DNA of 64,000 nucleotides from Pedobacter roseus (GTDB lineage Bacteria > Bacteroidota > Bacteroidia > Sphingobacteriales > Sphingobacteriaceae). Below are positions 1-9,245 of this stretch, piece after piece (the stretch's first letter is position 1; each line of letters begins with the position of its first letter). The notes below the pieces were generated by a model that made no database searches, was not told the origin of the DNA, and worked only from the letters and a program-made list of their open reading frames with translations. A program made the position numbers and the translations under genes. The stretch is from contig NZ_CP060723.1 of NCBI RefSeq assembly GCF_014395225.1, positions 4,340,001 through 4,404,000 of the forward strand. Direction: 5' to 3'.

Positions 1-1377
1 AGTAGTATCCTGAGATAGTGTAGGTATTTTATAATTTCCGGTATCCAAATTTGTTTTAGGCAATAGCTTTTTTATTGCAGCCAGGTCTGCTTTAGTTATT
101 TTGGTTTGGTATAAGTACAGAAATTTTAAGTTTTTAAGTTTTTTTAACTGATCGATACCCTTTAAAGTCACTTTTGTGCCTACCAGGCTTAATGATTGCA
201 GCTGATCTAAATCTTTTAGCGCTACTAAACCGGTATCGGTTATTTGGGTATTATTCAGGTTTAACCTGCTTAAATTTTTACAATTTTTAATGGCAGTTAA
301 TGTTTGGTCGTTCACTTTAGCATTTTCTAATTTAAGCCAAAGCAATTGTTTATCAATTGATTTAAGGAGGTCTAAAATATCTTTCCCCATTACTTGTACA
401 TTAACGAAATTTGCAGATAGGTAATTTGTATTTTGCGCTACAGGAACGATTGTTACCCCTGCATCTGCCAATTTTTTCAATGCTTTATCATCAGCTGCAG
501 AAATCTCTTTCGTTGGGATGTCATTATTTTTTATTTCCGCAGTCGCATCTTCACCTTTTTGCAAACTCGCCAATACCGGTTTGATGTCGTCACCTTGTGG
601 GAGATCCTTAAATTTCTTTTTAAAATCAGCTCCGTTGTTGATCCACCATTTTAACAGTGCAATTTCATTGGTGCTAAGCTGTGGCTTTTCTTTAGGCGCC
701 ATGTGATCTTCATCGTTTAACGGCAATAAAATCCGTTTGATTAGCTCGCTTTCATCAGCTTTTCCCTTAACAACTGTATGTCCATCTTCACCACCTTTTA
801 AAATGTATTCTTCCTGATCTAACCGAAGTTTGCCTTTCTGCTTTTCACTGCCATGGCAACTGTAACATCTGCTTTTTAAAAGCGGCTGAATTGCATTTTG
901 GTAAACAAAGGCTTCCTGTACATTAGGAATTGGTGGAATAGCTGCGCCATTTTTAGCACCATCCGATTTTAGTGGTGCAGTTAAATAATCAGATCCATGG
1001 GTTAAAGATCCACCCAAATGGCCCGTAATGGAAATTAACACCACAAGAATTGTCGCAATCGCAGCTAATATTCCTTTAGATTTAACCTTTTTATAAATAG
1101 CCCATAATATAATTGATAAAACAGCAACACTAATGCCCATCCATTGGTGATTACTCACCAGGTTACCATCATAATCGCCGCCATTGGCTAAAAGATAGCC
1201 TGTTACGCAGGAAACAATTGCACTTAAAGCTCCTAAAAGCAGCATTAACGGGATTGCATGCTTTAAATTGGCAAATTTCTGTTTCAGTGACAAAAGGATA
1301 CAAATACAGGCCAACAATAAAATCCCAATGGGCAGGTGGACAAAAACCGGGTGAAAACGACCAAAAAATTCTAACAT
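1..1377 (-). CDS. DUF2231-like membrane protein with cytochrome c domain and leucine-rich repeats (partial)
   Basis: The gene runs off the left edge, so its C-terminus is missing; I translated it by hand from the ATG at 1377. The N-terminal ~115 residues hold about four hydrophobic segments like the DUF2231 membrane domain found in this gene neighbourhood. Next comes a single c-type haem motif, CYSCHG (C171, C174, H175), in a PSCyt1-like cytochrome domain, then a linker and leucine-rich-repeat-like units of about 23 residues (LSRLNLNNTQITDTGL and similar). The start lies one base after the stop of the preceding gene (TAA-A-ATG), so the two are probably translationally coupled. A membrane-anchored periplasmic electron-transfer or sensing role is inferred; the substrate is unknown. 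Confidence 0.8.
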   Translation of the reverse strand, partial: MLEFFGRFHPVFVHLPIGILLLACICILLSLKQKFANLKHAIPLMLLLGALSAIVSCVTGYLLANGGDYDGNLVSNHQWMGISVAVLSIILWAIYKKVKSKGILAAIATILVVLISITGHLGGSLTHGSDYLTAPLKSDGAKNGAAIPPIPNVQEAFVYQNAIQPLLKSRCYSCHGSEKQKGKLRLDQEEYILKGGEDGHTVVKGKADESELIKRILLPLNDEDHMAPKEKPQLSTNEIALLKWWINNGADFKKKFKDLPQGDDIKPVLASLQKGEDATAEIKNNDIPTKEISAADDKALKKLADAGVTIVPVAQNTNYLSANFVNVQVMGKDILDLLKSIDKQLLWLKLENAKVNDQTLTAIKNCKNLSRLNLNNTQITDTGLVALKDLDQLQSLSLVGTKVTLKGIDQLKKLKNLKFLYLYQTKITKADLAAIKKLLPKTNLDTGNYKIPTLSQDTT

Positions 1378-1378
1378 T

Positions 1379-2311
1379 TTACTGATACCTTTTTCTTAAT
1401 AAGTTCATCATATAAACATTTATTGCCCATTGATCGGCAACAGGTTGTCGGGTATAAGGCAAAGTGGGCATATAATCTGCCGGACCAAATTCGGTAAGGA
1501 TGGTCATTCTTTCCCCGTTTTTCTTTTTACGTTCGATCACTTTATCCCACCATGCCAGGTGTGCTTCTACTACTTTTGCCCATTCCGGAGCTCTCGGATC
1601 ATTTACCTGCGGTCCTTCGGGATGACCAACCCGCGAATGGATATGATCTGTTTTTTCTAAAATAAAATCGATGGTCTGTTTCTGATCACTAAGCAAACTT
1701 TCGTGCACATTACACCAATGCGAAATATCCAGGGTAAACCTGAGCTCCGGATTTTTCTCCGCAAAATTCCGGGCAACCGGTGCTGCGAACATCATACGGC
1801 TACGGTGGGTTTCGTGGTAAATTGGTATCCCTGATGATTTTCTTTTGGCCGTTACATAATCAATAATCTGTTTATTTTCTTCGTAGGTAAAATAATCCTT
1901 GCCCGAGTGACAATTGATGTAAACCGGTTTTTGATAAGTATTGGCGCAGATGGCATCCAGGCTATTTTTAAAGGAAACAAGATGTTCTTTAATATTTGAT
2001 TGCGATCCCGCACACAAAAACCCAATCTCCAGTTTATATTTTTTTACAGCATCAAAAAGCTCTTTTACAGCTTTATCCTCTCCCGGCCACCAAACTTCTA
2101 TACCTTCATAACCCTCTTTTTTAGCAGCAGCACAAAACTCGTCTCTTGTGCCCTCGAAACCCCAGTCGGTTTGCATAAATAACAATTCGTATCCTGCTTT
2201 AGATTTTATATTTTCAAAAGGATTAGCACTGATATTTTGTATTGGTGCCAACACGGAAGCCGCTGTAACAACCGCTGTATTTTGTAAAAATTTTCTTCTT
2301 GTTTGGTTCAT
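1379..2311 (-). CDS. Sugar phosphate isomerase/epimerase-like TIM-barrel protein, Tat-exported
   Basis: 310 residues. The N-terminus reads MNQTRRKFLQNTAVVTAAS, a twin-arginine signal (TRRKFLQ) followed by a hydrophobic stretch, so export folded to the periplasm is likely. The rest resembles the xylose-isomerase-like TIM barrel (AP endonuclease 2 fold): EGIEVWWPG near the N-terminus, HSGKDYFTYEE, YHETHRSR, TLDISHWCNVHESL and a late LTEFGPADYMP, supplying the Glu/Asp/His residues that bind metal in this fold. It lies in the minus-strand block with the DUF1501 and DUF1549/DUF1553 genes, an arrangement common in Planctomycetes and some Bacteroidota. The substrate, probably a sugar or sugar acid, cannot be read from the sequence. 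Confidence 0.8.
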   Translation of the reverse strand: MNQTRRKFLQNTAVVTAASVLAPIQNISANPFENIKSKAGYELLFMQTDWGFEGTRDEFCAAAKKEGYEGIEVWWPGEDKAVKELFDAVKKYKLEIGFLCAGSQSNIKEHLVSFKNSLDAICANTYQKPVYINCHSGKDYFTYEENKQIIDYVTAKRKSSGIPIYHETHRSRMMFAAPVARNFAEKNPELRFTLDISHWCNVHESLLSDQKQTIDFILEKTDHIHSRVGHPEGPQVNDPRAPEWAKVVEAHLAWWDKVIERKKKNGERMTILTEFGPADYMPTLPYTRQPVADQWAINVYMMNLLRKRYQ

Positions 2312-2461
2312 TGGTTCATTTGTTATTGGTCAATAGTTGATTGGTTCATAGTTCGTAGCCAAATGGTAATTATTTATTGGTAATTGAACTTTGATTATTG
2401 GTCAATAGTTCATGGTTGATAGTCTAATCGACTTCGGACTCCCGACTACCGACTCCGGAAT
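2312..2461 (-). repeat. Degenerate intergenic word repeat (family A, copy 1)
   Basis: Between two minus-strand genes lies low-complexity DNA built from variants of ATTGGTTCAT, TATTGGTCAATAG and, near 2428-2460, the module CGACTTCGGACTCCCGACTACCG. Read on the minus strand it matches the region at 20655-20860 in order and wording: AGTCGG-type module first, then GACCAATAATCAA-type words, then GAACCAATGA words. No ORF is present. Confidence 0.6.
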
Positions 2462-2464
2462 AAA

Positions 2465-3975
2465 TTAAGCCACAACCTCCCTTATCACCTTTCCTGCTAC
2501 ATCAGTTAACCTAAACGGCCGGCCCTGGAAAGGATAGGTAAATTGTTCGTGATCAAAACCCAGCTGGTTTAATATGGTGGCCTGAATATCAAAAGCATCA
2601 ACTTTTCCGCTTATGGCACTATAGCCTATTTCATCGGTTTCGCCATGCGTAAAGCCTTTCTTTACACCGCCTCCGGCCATCCAAATGGTAAATGCCTCGG
2701 TATGGTGATCTCTGCCTTTAAATGGGTTTTGTATTCCATTCCGGTTTTCCATCATTGGAGTACGACCAAATTCGCCGCCCCAAACTACCAGGGTTTCTTC
2801 TAATAAACCGCGTTGTTTCAGATCGAGCAGTAAAGCTGTAATTGGCCTGTCAATGGTCCTGCATTTATTCTTCAGTCCAATATTAAGTGAGTTGTTTGGA
2901 TTATCACCATGTGCATCCCAGCCCCAATCGAATAACTGAATATAACGTACACCTTTTTCAACCAGTTTTCTTGCAAGCAATACATTATTGGCGAAACAGG
3001 CTTTACCGGGTTGTGTGCCATACATTTCATGAATATAGGCTGGTTCATCGTTAATATTCATCACCTCTGGTGCCGATATCTGCATGCGGTAGGCCATTTC
3101 GTATTGTGCTATCCGCGATAAAATTTCCGGATCGTTATATTCCTGATATTGCTGTTCATTAGCTTTGTTAATGGCTTCGATAGAAGCTTTTCTCAAATCC
3201 CGGTTCATTCCATCAGGATCTTTAATAAAGAGTACCGGATCGCCTTCGCTCCTACATTGTACACCCTGATAAACCGAAGGTAAAAAGCCACTTCCCCAAA
3301 CACTTTTACCAGCATCTGGAAAACTACCTCCACTGGTTAGCACCACATAGCCCGGCAGGTTCTGGTTTTCTGAACCTAAACCATAAGTTACCCAGCTGCC
3401 CATGCTCGGCCGGCCTAAGCGCGGAGAACCAGTATGTACGAGAAGTTGCGCGGGGCATGATTAAACTGATCGGTTTTTACCGCCTTTAAAAAGGTTACAT
3501 CATCTACCATCGTAGAAAAATGGGGCAGATTATCACTTACTAAAGCACCTGATTGGCCATGTTTGGCAAAAGTAGCCTGCGGGCCAAGCATTTTAGGCAC
3601 ACCGGTAATAAAAGCAAACTTTTTACCCGCCAGCAAAGATGGCGGACAATCCTGTCCATCCATTTTCATCAGTTCGGGTTTAAAATCGAATAATTCCAAT
3701 TGCGATGGGGCACCGGCCATGTGCAAATAAATTACACTTTTAGCTTTACCAACAAGTGGTGGCGATTTTGGCAGTAATGGATGGGCAGGATCATAAGCAA
3801 TCCTGGTCTGTTTATCTGAAAAAAGATTACCACAGCTGCCCAATAGCGAACCCATGGCCAAAGCACCAAGGCCCATGGCACTTTCTTTTAAAAAGTGCCG
3901 CCTTGAGTGCAACCTTGCATTTGCTTCGTGTGCTTCTTTAATTAACCGATGTGCATTTAATTCGTCTCTCGTCAT
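2465..3975 (-). pseudogene. DUF1501 protein, interrupted by a one-base frameshift
   Basis: Two adjacent ORFs (3415-3975 and 2465-3403) are the N- and C-terminal parts of one DUF1501 protein of about 500 residues, the usual family length. The first part has a Tat-like/lipoprotein start (SRRHFLKESAMGLGALAMG, then LLGSCG) and reads AFITGVPKM and TDQFNHAP before going out of frame. Adding one base in the GGGG run at 3452-3455 (CCCC on the coding strand) continues the protein as HAPAQLLVHTGSPRLGRPSM and joins it to MGSWVTYGLGSENQNLPGYV. The second part keeps family features such as VVWGGEFGRTPM and GRDHHTEAF. The frameshift could be real or a homopolymer sequencing error. DUF1501 proteins are secreted sulfatase/phosphatase-fold partners of DUF1549/DUF1553 proteins; the gene upstream, 12 bp away, is one. 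Confidence 0.85.
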
Positions 3976-3987
3976 AACCTGATCAGA

Positions 3988-6726
3988 TTAATTTTTAGTA
4001 ACTACTTCATCCAGATTGAGCATGGCATTGGCCACTAACACCATTGCTGCCTCTTCTGGCCTATATTTCTTTTGTTTATCGCCCATAAACGCCGATACAC
4101 TTGCCGAATTCTTTTTAAACTCCTCAAAAGCCTTAGCATACAGGTCTTCAAATACCTTTAATCTGTTTTGAGGAATATTTTTATATAAAATCATTTCGTA
4201 GCCTTTGGCAATTTTAGTTTTACTGGTATTTCCACCTACTTTTTCCATACGAAGGGCTAGTTTTCTCGCCAGATCGATATACACGCTATCATTTAGCGTA
4301 ACCAAAGCCTGTAAAGGAGTGTTGGTACGAATGCGTCGCGGACTACACACCACTCTTGAAGCGCCATCAAAAGCAATGGCCGATGGATATGGAGCAGTTC
4401 GTTTCCAATAGGTATAAATCCCCCTACGATACTGTTCTTCTCCTCCACTGGTGATCCATTTTGCACCATTATAAGGCGAAAACCAAATACCTTCGGGCTG
4501 CCATGGCATTACCGGCGGACCATACATTTTATTGCTCAACACGCCACATACGGCTAAACTCTGGTCTCTGATCTGCTCTGCACTTAACCTCACCCTCGAG
4601 CCGCGTGCATAAAACTTATTAAAAAGATCTTTTTCCTTTAATTCCTCTGAAACCTTGCTGTCCTGCCTGTAAGTAGCCATCATTACAAGCTCTTTCAGCA
4701 TTTTTTTAACACTCCAATTATACTTATACATAAACTGGTAGGCCATAAAATCTAAAAGTTCCTGATGGGTAGGGGCCATTCCCTGCGTCCCCATATCTTC
4801 GAGGGTTTCTACTAAACCAGCACCGTAAAGCTGCTCCCATAATCGGTTGACCATGGTACGCGATACGAGTGGATTTCTTTTATCAGTAAGCCACATCGCT
4901 AAGCCCATGCGGTTATCGGGTGCATTTTTCGGCATGGCAAAAGCTAAAGAATTGGGTACACCTGCTTTTACTTCTTTACCTTTTGATGTCCAGGCACCAC
5001 GCTCAAATACATAGTTTTTACGCTGCATACTTAATGGATTTTCGACCATAATTGGCGTGGTGGGCACCTGCGCATCCATTAAGGTTTTAAATGTCTTTTT
5101 GTATGTTAAGTATTCCGGAGTACCTTTTCCGGGGAATTGCCTGGTAAAGTAAAACCAATCGAAGTACACCATAAATTCGTCAGGATTTTTTACCGAGGCA
5201 TTGGTATATTTTAGATACACATCCTTTACCCCAGCCTGTTTTGGAAAATCGATTTCCACATTTTGATAACCACTGGTTTGTGCCAGTTTCCACGATTTTA
5301 AAACCAGTCCGTTTGGCGAACCCAAGTGTAAACTCATGGTACCATTTGCTTTGCTGCAGTTATATCGCATGATCAGCTGATCAATATTGTCGAGCTTAAC
5401 CGCTTTTAACCTTGCTGATGAACTGTTTTTAAAATACAGTGCAATATTGTTATTGCCAATTACCGAATTAACCAATTGATCGGCCGTAGTCGAATTTATA
5501 GCTGGCTGTCCGGTTTTTAAAAATAACTCCATTTCTGATGCTCTTTCTTTACCAGAAACGGATTGAACCCAATTTGTGAGGTTGTTAAGCTGATTTTTCA
5601 GGCTATCGTTGAAATTTTTAAATAATGGGTATTCTCCCGTCACATCCTCATCCCTGGTATTGTTAAAATACGACATGAATTTATAATATTCATCATGTTT
5701 AAAAGGATCGTATGGGTGACTATGACATTGTACACAAGAAAAAGTGGTACTCATCAAACCTTCCCAGGTGGCGTTTACCCGGTCTAAAACTGCGGCCGTT
5801 CTAAATTCTTCATTATTGGTTCCACCTTCATCGTTGGTTGGTGTATTCCTGCTAAATGCTGTTGCAATGTACTGGGCATCGGTCGGCTTCGGAAAGAGGT
5901 CACCGGCGATCTGATCTGTAATAAACTGATCGTAAGGCATATCGCTATTAAAGGCTTTAATTACCCAATCTCGGTAGCTCCAGATGTTCCTGTTGGGATC
6001 GCTTTCATAACCTTTGGTATCGGCATAACGGGCAATATCGAGCCACATTGATGCCCAGCGTTCGCCAAACTTCGGCGAAGCCAGCAAACTATCAACCAGT
6101 ACATTATAGGCATGTTGTTCGTCTTTACTGCTGAGGTAAAATTTCGCCAACCGATCTGACGGATAGGTACCGATCAGATCTAAACTAACCCTCCTTAATA
6201 AGGTAGCTTTATCGGCCATTTTAGAAGGTTCGAGTTTATTTTCTTCCAGTTTTGCAAAAATAAATTTATCCAGGTCATTGCGCACCCAATCGTTATTAAT
6301 ATCAGGTACTGCTGTTGGTTTCACACTCACGTAGGCCCAGTGGTTGCCCCATTTTGCCCCCTGTTTTATCCAACCGCTTAGTATATCGATTTCATCATTG
6401 TTTAAGGCCGGGTGTTTATAAGGCATCCTTTCTTCTGGATCGTTGGATTTTAGGCGTTTAATAAATTCGCTCTCCTCCGGATTGCCAGGAATAATTGCAG
6501 GTTTACCACTTTTAGTTTTGGCCAAAGCTTCTTCCCTAAATAAAACGCTAAAACCACCCTGCTGCTTTACCCCACCATGACACGAAATGCATTTCTTATT
6601 CAGAATAGGCTTTACCTGCGAGTTAAAATCAATTTGTTTTTCTGAAGAAAAGAGTGAAAAGATAATTAAAGTGATCACAACCAGCGTAAAACCGGACGCA
6701 AATAATATTTTCTTTTTCAATAACAT
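3988..6726 (-). CDS. PSCyt1/DUF1549/DUF1553 multidomain cytochrome protein
   Basis: 912 residues. A single N-terminal hydrophobic helix (about residues 7-27) works as a signal or anchor. A PSCyt1 cytochrome domain follows, with CISCHGG (C46, C49, H50). The DUF1549 (PSCyt2) domain begins near DWVRNDLDKFIFAKLEENKLEPS and contains a second haem-like motif, CVQCH, in STTFSCVQCHSHPYDP. A middle beta-rich region resembles a carbohydrate-binding module. The C-terminal DUF1553 (PSD1) domain shows RKNYVFERGAW, NRLWEQLYGAGLV and FNKFYARGSRVRLSAEQIRDQ. It is the first gene of the minus-strand block and forms the usual pair with the DUF1501 gene. Family members are periplasmic and are often linked to degradation of complex glycans; the function here is not established. 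Confidence 0.88.
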   Translation of the reverse strand: MLLKKKILFASGFTLVVITLIIFSLFSSEKQIDFNSQVKPILNKKCISCHGGVKQQGGFSVLFREEALAKTKSGKPAIIPGNPEESEFIKRLKSNDPEERMPYKHPALNNDEIDILSGWIKQGAKWGNHWAYVSVKPTAVPDINNDWVRNDLDKFIFAKLEENKLEPSKMADKATLLRRVSLDLIGTYPSDRLAKFYLSSKDEQHAYNVLVDSLLASPKFGERWASMWLDIARYADTKGYESDPNRNIWSYRDWVIKAFNSDMPYDQFITDQIAGDLFPKPTDAQYIATAFSRNTPTNDEGGTNNEEFRTAAVLDRVNATWEGLMSTTFSCVQCHSHPYDPFKHDEYYKFMSYFNNTRDEDVTGEYPLFKNFNDSLKNQLNNLTNWVQSVSGKERASEMELFLKTGQPAINSTTADQLVNSVIGNNNIALYFKNSSSARLKAVKLDNIDQLIMRYNCSKANGTMSLHLGSPNGLVLKSWKLAQTSGYQNVEIDFPKQAGVKDVYLKYTNASVKNPDEFMVYFDWFYFTRQFPGKGTPEYLTYKKTFKTLMDAQVPTTPIMVENPLSMQRKNYVFERGAWTSKGKEVKAGVPNSLAFAMPKNAPDNRMGLAMWLTDKRNPLVSRTMVNRLWEQLYGAGLVETLEDMGTQGMAPTHQELLDFMAYQFMYKYNWSVKKMLKELVMMATYRQDSKVSEELKEKDLFNKFYARGSRVRLSAEQIRDQSLAVCGVLSNKMYGPPVMPWQPEGIWFSPYNGAKWITSGGEEQYRRGIYTYWKRTAPYPSAIAFDGASRVVCSPRRIRTNTPLQALVTLNDSVYIDLARKLALRMEKVGGNTSKTKIAKGYEMILYKNIPQNRLKVFEDLYAKAFEEFKKNSASVSAFMGDKQKKYRPEEAAMVLVANAMLNLDEVVTKN

Positions 6727-6798
6727 TTGGTTAGAATAAACTTGGTTTAATTTTTAGCAGTTTTTTATTTGTAAACAAAGTTAAACTAAGCTAAACAC

Positions 6799-6820
6799 TG
6801 TTCCAAATAATAACAGAACA
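6799..6820. promoter_or_regulatory. Candidate operator TGTTC-N12-GAACA in a divergent promoter region
   Basis: The 217-bp gap between the divergent PSCyt gene and the AraC-type regulator contains the inverted pair TGTTC (6799-6803) and GAACA (6816-6820), 12 bases apart. It sits 73 bp upstream of the PSCyt start and 124 bp upstream of the regulator start, a sensible place for a binding site of the adjacent regulator. Arms of five bases can arise by chance, so this is a candidate only. Confidence 0.3.
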
Positions 6821-6895
6821 TATTATTTTGCTAAATCGCTAAGTTTCATTTACTGTTAACCAAAGGTGGATAAAAATATAATACACAAAAATGTA

Positions 6896-6903
6896 TTAAT
6901 TTG
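6896..6903 (+). promoter_or_regulatory. Candidate -7 promoter box for the AraC-type regulator
   Basis: TTAATTTG matches the Bacteroidota -7 consensus TAnnTTTG at all but one position and lies 40 bp upstream of the regulator's start codon. No clear -33 box is seen. Confidence 0.35.
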
Positions 6904-6943
6904 CGCAAAAGATGGATTATATTACTTTTTATAGAAATTAAAT

Positions 6944-7822
6944 ATGGAGAGATACCCGATCAGAGAAAAAAATAGTTTCGATTTCCAGAAATCAATTATC
7001 GTCCCCAAGAATGTAGTTCTGAAACAATGCATTGCAAATGGTGTCATAAACAATTTATTCGTTACTGATATTGGCTATTATCGTAAGGCATCCAATCACT
7101 ATGCCCAAAGAAACCATGGGGCTGACCAGCACATTTTGATTTATTGTATCGAAGGTAAAGGAAATGTAGAATTTCAGGGTACATCTTATCATGTAGAAGC
7201 TGGAAATTTTATCATCATCCCTAAAAAAACAGCACATATTTATCAGGCTGATCCGATTTTACCATGGACTATTTATTGGTTCCATTTTTCAGGACCTGGT
7301 GCCGACCATATTGTGGATTCATTACAGCATTATAAGGCTTATGCGGGCTTTAATGAAGAGAGGAACATCTTGTTCGATACTATTTATAACCGATTGGAAA
7401 GAGGTTTTAGCCGTGAAAATATTATCTATGCCAATTTATGTTTCCACCACTACATTGCAGAAATTATTTATACCGACAAACAGCCCGATAAAATTATTGA
7501 GCCTGATAAAGTGGAAGAGGTTATTGATTTTATGCGGAACAATATTGAAAAAATGCTGAGTTTAAAAGAACTGGCATTAGCGGTTTATTTGTCGCCATCT
7601 TATTTATCGGCCATATTTAAAAAGAAAACAGGCAGCTCTCCTATCGATTACTTTAACCAGCTTAAAATTCAGAAAACCACTCAGTATTTACTTTTCACCA
7701 ATTTACGGATCAATGAAATTGCCCAAAAAATCGGCATTAACGATCCCTATTATTTTAGCAGGCTTTTCTCCAGTATTATGGGCATTTCGCCAAAACAATA
7801 TCGGGATAATAGATTTAATTAA
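6944..7822 (+). CDS. AraC family transcriptional regulator
   Basis: 292 residues, the usual length. The N-terminal ~170 residues look like the cupin sugar-sensing domain (HILIYCIEGKGNVEFQG, GNFIIIPKKTAHIYQADP). The C-terminal ~100 residues carry the double helix-turn-helix: MLSLKELALAVYLSPSYLSA followed by IFKKKTGSSPIDYFNQLKI, and then LRINEIAQKIGINDPYYFSR with LFSSIMGISPKQYR. It is divergent from the PSCyt/DUF1501 block and is the likely local regulator of it. Its downstream hairpin is split by IS copy 1. Confidence 0.9.
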   Translation: MERYPIREKNSFDFQKSIIVPKNVVLKQCIANGVINNLFVTDIGYYRKASNHYAQRNHGADQHILIYCIEGKGNVEFQGTSYHVEAGNFIIIPKKTAHIYQADPILPWTIYWFHFSGPGADHIVDSLQHYKAYAGFNEERNILFDTIYNRLERGFSRENIIYANLCFHHYIAEIIYTDKQPDKIIEPDKVEEVIDFMRNNIEKMLSLKELALAVYLSPSYLSAIFKKKTGSSPIDYFNQLKIQKTTQYLLFTNLRINEIAQKIGINDPYYFSRLFSSIMGISPKQYRDNRFN

Positions 7823-7884
7823 CGTGCAGTCAGGTGTTTCTTACACTGCCCCCAAAAAGTTAGACACTTTATGGGGGCATTTTT

Positions 7885-8403
7885 ATGAGTAGAAAAATTA
7901 AATACGGTTTAGAGTTAAAATTACTGTTGGTAAAACAGGCGATCAATGGAGAAGGTTCGGTTCGTGCTATTGCTAAGGAAAACCAGATTAACCATACGAT
8001 TTTGGATAAATGGGTTAGTTTTTATAAAGCCTATGGAATTGAAGGATTACAATTGCAGCCACGTCAATACGATGGCGATTTTAAGTTAACAGTAATAGAA
8101 ACATTAAGAACTGAAGGCTTATCTTTATACCAGGCCTGCATCAGATTCAAACTTCCTTCAGTCAGTATGCTCAGCAATTGGCAAAAGAAGTATGAAAGTG
8201 AAGGTGTGGGGGCACTTTTCAAATCATGTAGGGAAAAATTTATGGATGCACCCGATAAAAAATCTAAAAAGAATAATCCTAAACAAACCAGGGAGCAGGA
8301 GTTGGAAAAGGAAAACAATTTTTTGCGTGCCGAAAATGAATATCTAAAAAAGTTGTATGCCTTAATTCAGAAGGAAGAAGCAGAGAAAAAGAAAAAGCGC
8401 TGA
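7885..8403 (+). CDS. IS3-family transposase OrfA (helix-turn-helix protein)
   Basis: 172 residues. Two helix-turn-helix units are visible (EGSVRAIAKENQINHTILDKW and GLSLYQACIRFKLPSVSMLS), followed by a charged coiled coil (REQELEKENNFLRAENEYLKK), the dimerisation zipper of OrfA proteins of the IS150 group. The end of the gene contains two tandem AAAAAG units (8386-8397) just before the stop, a plausible site for -1 slippage. Shifting there continues as ALIIQGLRQKHDLK into orfB, giving a fused OrfAB transposase of roughly 450 residues. Confidence 0.93.
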   Translation: MSRKIKYGLELKLLLVKQAINGEGSVRAIAKENQINHTILDKWVSFYKAYGIEGLQLQPRQYDGDFKLTVIETLRTEGLSLYQACIRFKLPSVSMLSNWQKKYESEGVGALFKSCREKFMDAPDKKSKKNNPKQTREQELEKENNFLRAENEYLKKLYALIQKEEAEKKKKR

Positions 8404-8438
8404 TCATCCAGGGATTAAGGCAGAAACACGATCTTAAA

Positions 8439-9245
8439 ATGTTGCTACAGGCAGCAGATATGGCTAGGAGTACGTTCTATTACCACATCCAGAAAAATAA
8501 AAAAGCAGATAAATACGATCATCTTAAAATACAGATCAAGAACTTATATGACCAGCATAAGGGCAGATTAGGGTATAGACGGATGGTCTATGCCCTAAGG
8601 GAGCTGGGCTTTCATCTCAATGATAAAACAGTTCTGCGCCTCATGAAGTCGATGGGGCTGAAAAGTGTGATCAGGGTAAAGAAATATAAAACCTATAGGG
8701 GGCAGTTCGGTAAAGTGGCCGAGAATGTATTGCAGCGTAACTTTAGAGCAGATAGGCCTTTCCAAAAATGGGCAACAGATGTTACAGAGTTTAAAGTAGG
8801 CGTACAAAAGTTATATCTTTCGCCTATAATAGATCTTTTTAATGGTGAGATAATAAGTTACAAATTGTCGGAAAGGCCGAATTTTAAGCAAGTAACAGAA
8901 ATGATCAAAGAAGCTTTTATACGCATACCCAAGCAACAAACAGCGCTTATCTTACATTCCGATCAGGGATGGCAGTACCAAATGAAGGCGTACCAAAAGC
9001 TCCTTCAGGAAAAAGCTGTTATACAGAGCATGTCAAGGAAGGGAAATTGCCTGGACAATGCAGTCATTGAAAACTTTTTTGGAACTATAAAATCCGAACT
9101 GTTTTACCTGAAAAAATATCAAACCATAGAAGAACTAAAAATGGAAATCAAATCTTACATAAGCTATTATAATAACGACAGGATCAGACTTAACTTAAAA
9201 GGAATGAGTCCGGTAAAGTACCGAACTCAAATGTGGAAAAATTAA
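8439..9245 (+). CDS. IS3-family transposase OrfB (DDE integrase)
   Basis: 268 residues from the first ATG; the frame is open upstream to the orfA end, so the active protein is probably the -1 frameshift fusion. The HTH_21-like region (HKGRLGYRRMVYALRELG) precedes an rve integrase core with an intact catalytic triad: D114 (WATDVTEF), D175 (HSDQGWQY) and E211 (NAVIENFFGTIKSE), with 35 residues between the last two, as in the IS3 family. It ends with YYNNDRIRLNLKGMSPVKYR, the usual C-terminus. It is identical to the copy-2 protein, which suggests recent activity. Confidence 0.95.
   Translation: MLLQAADMARSTFYYHIQKNKKADKYDHLKIQIKNLYDQHKGRLGYRRMVYALRELGFHLNDKTVLRLMKSMGLKSVIRVKKYKTYRGQFGKVAENVLQRNFRADRPFQKWATDVTEFKVGVQKLYLSPIIDLFNGEIISYKLSERPNFKQVTEMIKEAFIRIPKQQTALILHSDQGWQYQMKAYQKLLQEKAVIQSMSRKGNCLDNAVIENFFGTIKSELFYLKKYQTIEELKMEIKSYISYYNNDRIRLNLKGMSPVKYRTQMWKN

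Noticed and set aside
433..706. Short plus-strand frames near the window start
   Set aside because: They are antisense to the minus-strand cytochrome/LRR gene that runs off the window edge.
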